A DNA stretch of 8,803 bases, from contig CAMKYP010000135.1 in assembly GCA_946477505.1 (NCBI GenBank), positions 1 through 8,803 on the forward strand, written 5' to 3'. Both the position numbers and the translations under genes were made by a program. Each line of letters starts with the position of its first letter. The stretch's first letter is position 1. The notes under the pieces are model-generated. The model saw only the letters and a list, made by a program, of their open reading frames with translations. It was not told where the DNA came from and searched no databases. Origin of the DNA: an uncultured Dechloromonas sp. GTDB taxonomy: Bacteria; Pseudomonadota; Gammaproteobacteria; Burkholderiales; Rhodocyclaceae. Shown piece after piece: positions 6,292 to 8,803 of this stretch.

Positions 6292-6318
6292 GCTTCCGGG
6301 ATACTACTTTCGGCTTGT

Positions 6319-8406
6319 ATGTTCAACCTGTCACGTTATTTCTCGACGGTCAGCTTCATACTCATCGTGCTGGCTGCCGGTGTGCTGGGGCCGTTGTACC
6401 AGAAACTTTCCCTGCAGCAGATGAAGGATCTGGCCCAAGGGCGGAACGTCGCCATGGCGCAGGTTTTCCAGAACTCGCTGCATGAGCCGCTGCTCGATTT
6501 GCTGGCCGAATCGACCGGGCGCGATGCGAGTGCGCTTGCCCAATCAAGAAGCCGTGCGCACATTCAGGACAGCGCGGAGATCCTGATGCAGGGCACTTCG
6601 GTCATCAGGGTGAAGGTGTATAACCGCGTCGGGAACGTGATTTTCTCGACCAATGCCCGCCAAATCGGCGAAAACAGGCTGGCGAACCCAGGGTTCAAGC
6701 AGGCGATCAACGGTTCGGTCTTCAGTGAGTTGACCTATCGAAATACGCGCGAGAGCTTCGACGAGGCGTTCGCCGAAATGGACGTGCTGGCCAGCTACAT
6801 TCCGATTCGCGGCAAGGACAACGCGGTTGAAGGGGTGTTCGAGCTGTATCAGAACGTCACGCCCTTCGTCGAGGAATTGGAGCACAGTCTGTGGTGGGTG
6901 ACGGCAGGCATCGTTCTGACCTTCGCACTTCTGTACCTGATGCAGTTTCTGGTGGTCCGCCGGGCACAGGGCATTCTGGAGGATCAGGAAGGGCGGATAA
7001 AAGCCGCACGCGATACGCTGGAACTCCAGGTGGCGGCGCGTACGGAGGAACTGAAGCGGACCAACGTGCAGCTCGAGGGCGAAATCTCCGAGCGGCGCCA
7101 GGCGCAGAGCAAGCTGAACTATCTGGCCTATCACGACCCGCTGACCGGGCTGGCCAACCGCCGCTGCTTCATCGAGCGCCTCGAGGAGAGTTTGCGCGAG
7201 ACTGCCCAGCGTGGCGAGCGGCTGGCGGTTCTATTCATCGACCTTGACCAGTTCAAGCAGGTCAACGATTCGCTGGGCCACGGGGTTGGCGACGAGTTGC
7301 TGGTGGCGGTGGCATCTCGCCTTGCCGAGCATGTCCGCCTGATCGATATGCTCGCCCGACTCGGCGGGGACGAGTTCATCTGCCTGATGGAGGCGGTGCG
7401 CGACGAGCGGGAGGTCAAGGTACTGGCTCAGGAGATCATCGATGCATTCGAGCAGCCATTCAAGCTGGGCGATCATGAGCTCTTCCTCACGGCATCGGTC
7501 GGCATCAGCCTTTTCCCGGGGGATGGCGACAGCGTGCTGGCGTTGATGCGCAATGCCGATACAGCCATGTATCGCGCCAAGTTCAGTGGGCGCGGAAACT
7601 ATCATTTCTATACGCCCGATATGACCTTGCTGGCACAGGAGCGCATCCAGATGGAGAACCTGTTGCGGCGTGCGCTCGAACACGGCGAATTCAATGTGCA
7701 CTTGCAGCCGCAGGTAAATACCCGGAGCGGCGAACTGGTCGGTGCCGAGGCGCTGGTACGTTGGGAAAGCCCAGAACTGGGTTTGGTCATGCCCAGTCGT
7801 TTCATCCCGATTGCCGAGGATTCTGGGCTGATCGTCGGGCTGGGCAACTGGGTGCTGCGAGAGACGTGCCGGCAGTTCATGAACTGGCAAGAAAGCGGTT
7901 TTGAACTACCCCAAGTGTCGGTCAACCTGTCCGTCAAACAACTTGAGCGCCCCGAATTTATTGATGTTCTGGACAGGGTGCTGGCCGATACCGGCATGAA
8001 TCCGCGTCATCTCAAGCTGGAACTGACCGAGTCGGTCGTCATGGCGGTTGGCGACTCTTTCGGCCTTCTGGAAAAGCTGCGCAGTCTTGGCATCAGTCTG
8101 GCGCTTGACGATTTCGGCACCGGTTATTCATCGCTCAGCTACCTGAAAATGCTGCCGATTCAGCAGCTCAAGATCGACCGCTCGTTCGTCGAAGGTATCG
8201 GTAGCAACGGCGGCGACGAGGCGATCATTCGAACGATCATGGAACTGGCGCGGAGCCTGGATTTCGAAGTGGTTGCCGAAGGCGTCGAAACCGAGGAGCA
8301 GGCTGCCTTCCTCGCCGAACTGGGCTGTCAGCAATTGCAAGGCTATCTGCATGGCCGGGCGGTGGCACCGGCCGAATTCCGTACGCGCTGGTCGAAGGCG
8401 AGATGA
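6319..8406 (+). CDS. Membrane-bound GGDEF-EAL cyclic-di-GMP synthase/phosphodiesterase
   Basis: The 695-residue protein starts with a transmembrane helix (about 11-28) and a periplasmic sensor region (about 30-190, CACHE/PAS-like, with VKVYNRVGNVIFSTN near 98-112). A second helix (about 191-213) and a charged coiled-coil linker (about 215-265) lead to the GGDEF and EAL domains. The GGDEF domain (about 266-430) has an intact GGDEF at 349-353 and an RxxD inhibitory I-site (R340-L-I-D343), so diguanylate cyclase activity with product inhibition is expected. The EAL domain (about 442-690) keeps the catalytic set: E477/L479/R481, N536, E568 region, D597-D598 in DDFGTG, K618, E654 and Q674. Phosphodiesterase activity is therefore also expected. 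A dominant direction cannot be predicted. The ligand of the sensor region is unknown. The start gives the expected short cytoplasmic tail but has no good ribosome site. The stop overlaps the next gene's start. Confidence 0.93.
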   Translation: MFNLSRYFSTVSFILIVLAAGVLGPLYQKLSLQQMKDLAQGRNVAMAQVFQNSLHEPLLDLLAESTGRDASALAQSRSRAHIQDSAEILMQGTSVIRVKVYNRVGNVIFSTNARQIGENRLANPGFKQAINGSVFSELTYRNTRESFDEAFAEMDVLASYIPIRGKDNAVEGVFELYQNVTPFVEELEHSLWWVTAGIVLTFALLYLMQFLVVRRAQGILEDQEGRIKAARDTLELQVAARTEELKRTNVQLEGEISERRQAQSKLNYLAYHDPLTGLANRRCFIERLEESLRETAQRGERLAVLFIDLDQFKQVNDSLGHGVGDELLVAVASRLAEHVRLIDMLARLGGDEFICLMEAVRDEREVKVLAQEIIDAFEQPFKLGDHELFLTASVGISLFPGDGDSVLALMRNADTAMYRAKFSGRGNYHFYTPDMTLLAQERIQMENLLRRALEHGEFNVHLQPQVNTRSGELVGAEALVRWESPELGLVMPSRFIPIAEDSGLIVGLGNWVLRETCRQFMNWQESGFELPQVSVNLSVKQLERPEFIDVLDRVLADTGMNPRHLKLELTESVVMAVGDSFGLLEKLRSLGISLALDDFGTGYSSLSYLKMLPIQQLKIDRSFVEGIGSNGGDEAIIRTIMELARSLDFEVVAEGVETEEQAAFLAELGCQQLQGYLHGRAVAPAEFRTRWSKAR

Positions 8407-8803
8407 TCGCCGCTTTTTCCTGGCGGCTGCTCGGCCGGGAATTGCGATCCGGCGAGTTGCGCTTGCTCTTTGCCGCGCTTGTCGTAGCGGTGGCCGCAGT
8501 GACGGCTGTCGGCTTCTTCGGCGACCGCGTGCGCCAAGGCTTGCAGCGCGAAGCGCAACAGATGATGGGAGGGGATTTGGTTGTTACATCCGATCACCCA
8601 TTGCCGGAACGGTATCGCGACGAGGCTCGCCGCCATCGATTGCAGCTTGCTGAAACCCTTGTTTTTCCGAGCATGGTGATGGCAGGTGGGCAGGCCCAGT
8701 TGGCCGATATCAAGGCGGTTACCAGCAGCTATCCGCTGCGCGGTAGTCTGGGGCGCATTCTTCACGGCGAGGAGAGCAGCCGCGAAACGCGACAGGGTCC
8801 GGA
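8403..8803 (+). CDS. FtsX/YbbP-type ABC transporter permease, 3' end outside window
   Basis: The reading frame is open from ATG 8403 to the window end (133 codons plus two bases). The N-terminus is short and basic (SWRLLGRELRSGELR), followed by a hydrophobic helix at about residues 21-39. Next is a periplasmic region starting DRVRQGLQREAQQMMGGDLVV. This arrangement, with the GGDLVV-type motif after TM1, is characteristic of the MacB/FtsX superfamily and especially of large YbbP-like permeases of about 830 aa. These pair with a YbbA/LolD-like ATPase to move lipids or lipoproteins across or out of the inner membrane; the true substrate is not established. No ATPase gene lies upstream in this window, so the partner would have to be downstream or elsewhere. 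The ATG overlaps the TGA of the GGDEF-EAL gene and has GAAGG just upstream, so the two are probably co-translated. Confidence 0.85.
   Translation, partial: MIAAFSWRLLGRELRSGELRLLFAALVVAVAAVTAVGFFGDRVRQGLQREAQQMMGGDLVVTSDHPLPERYRDEARRHRLQLAETLVFPSMVMAGGQAQLADIKAVTSSYPLRGSLGRILHGEESSRETRQGP

Noticed and set aside
1..8803. CRISPR array, insertion sequence, tRNA/rRNA gene or phage remnant
   Set aside because: No regularly spaced repeats, transposase-like protein, terminal repeats or tRNA-like cloverleaf were noticed. Coding genes fill nearly all of the window.

Overview
The window is a gene-dense, GC-rich stretch of bacterial chromosome. Gene content and order (tsaB-rimI-family 4 uracil-DNA glycosylase, then lplT, a LysR regulator, alr, radA) together with protein character suggest a betaproteobacterium, probably near the Rhodocyclales (Azoarcus/Dechloromonas-like). 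That placement is inferred from recall of family sequences and was not tested by a search. I see no mobile element, phage gene, CRISPR array, tRNA or rRNA. Essentially all of the window is housekeeping or signalling sequence.

Layout. (1) Positions 1-1337, plus strand: the last 30 codons of tsaB (tRNA t6A synthesis), rimI (N-terminal protein acetyltransferase) and a family 4 Fe-S uracil-DNA glycosylase. Each start codon overlaps the previous stop. (2) Positions 1394-2659, minus strand: lplT, a lysophospholipid flippase of the MFS type, convergent with the first block. (3) Positions 2660-2920: a divergent control region with a candidate lplT promoter and a 7-bp inverted repeat spaced two helical turns apart. 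(4) Positions 2921-6291, plus strand: a tight operon of a LysR-type regulator, alanine racemase (alr) and the recombination/repair ATPase radA. The LysR-alr junction overlaps by 4 nt and the alr-radA junction has no gap. (5) Positions 6319-8406: a membrane GGDEF-EAL cyclic-di-GMP enzyme with an intact I-site and both catalytic motifs. Its stop overlaps the start of (6), an FtsX/YbbP-type ABC permease cut off by the window end at 8803.

Working together: the first block joins translation quality functions with base-excision repair. The second plus-strand block joins peptidoglycan precursor supply (D-alanine), homologous recombination and c-di-GMP signalling, with a LysR protein as the likely local regulator.

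I do not see a wholly new multi-gene system. The observation most worth a second look is the N-terminus of the uracil-DNA glycosylase. Its first ~22 residues resemble the clamp-loader-binding N-terminal peptide of the E. coli DNA polymerase III psi subunit (HolD). A long Ala/Pro/Val-rich linker joins this peptide to the glycosylase domain. The gene sits beside rimI, which is also the neighbour of holD in E. coli. This suggests a glycosylase tethered to the replisome, or a psi function carried by a glycosylase.
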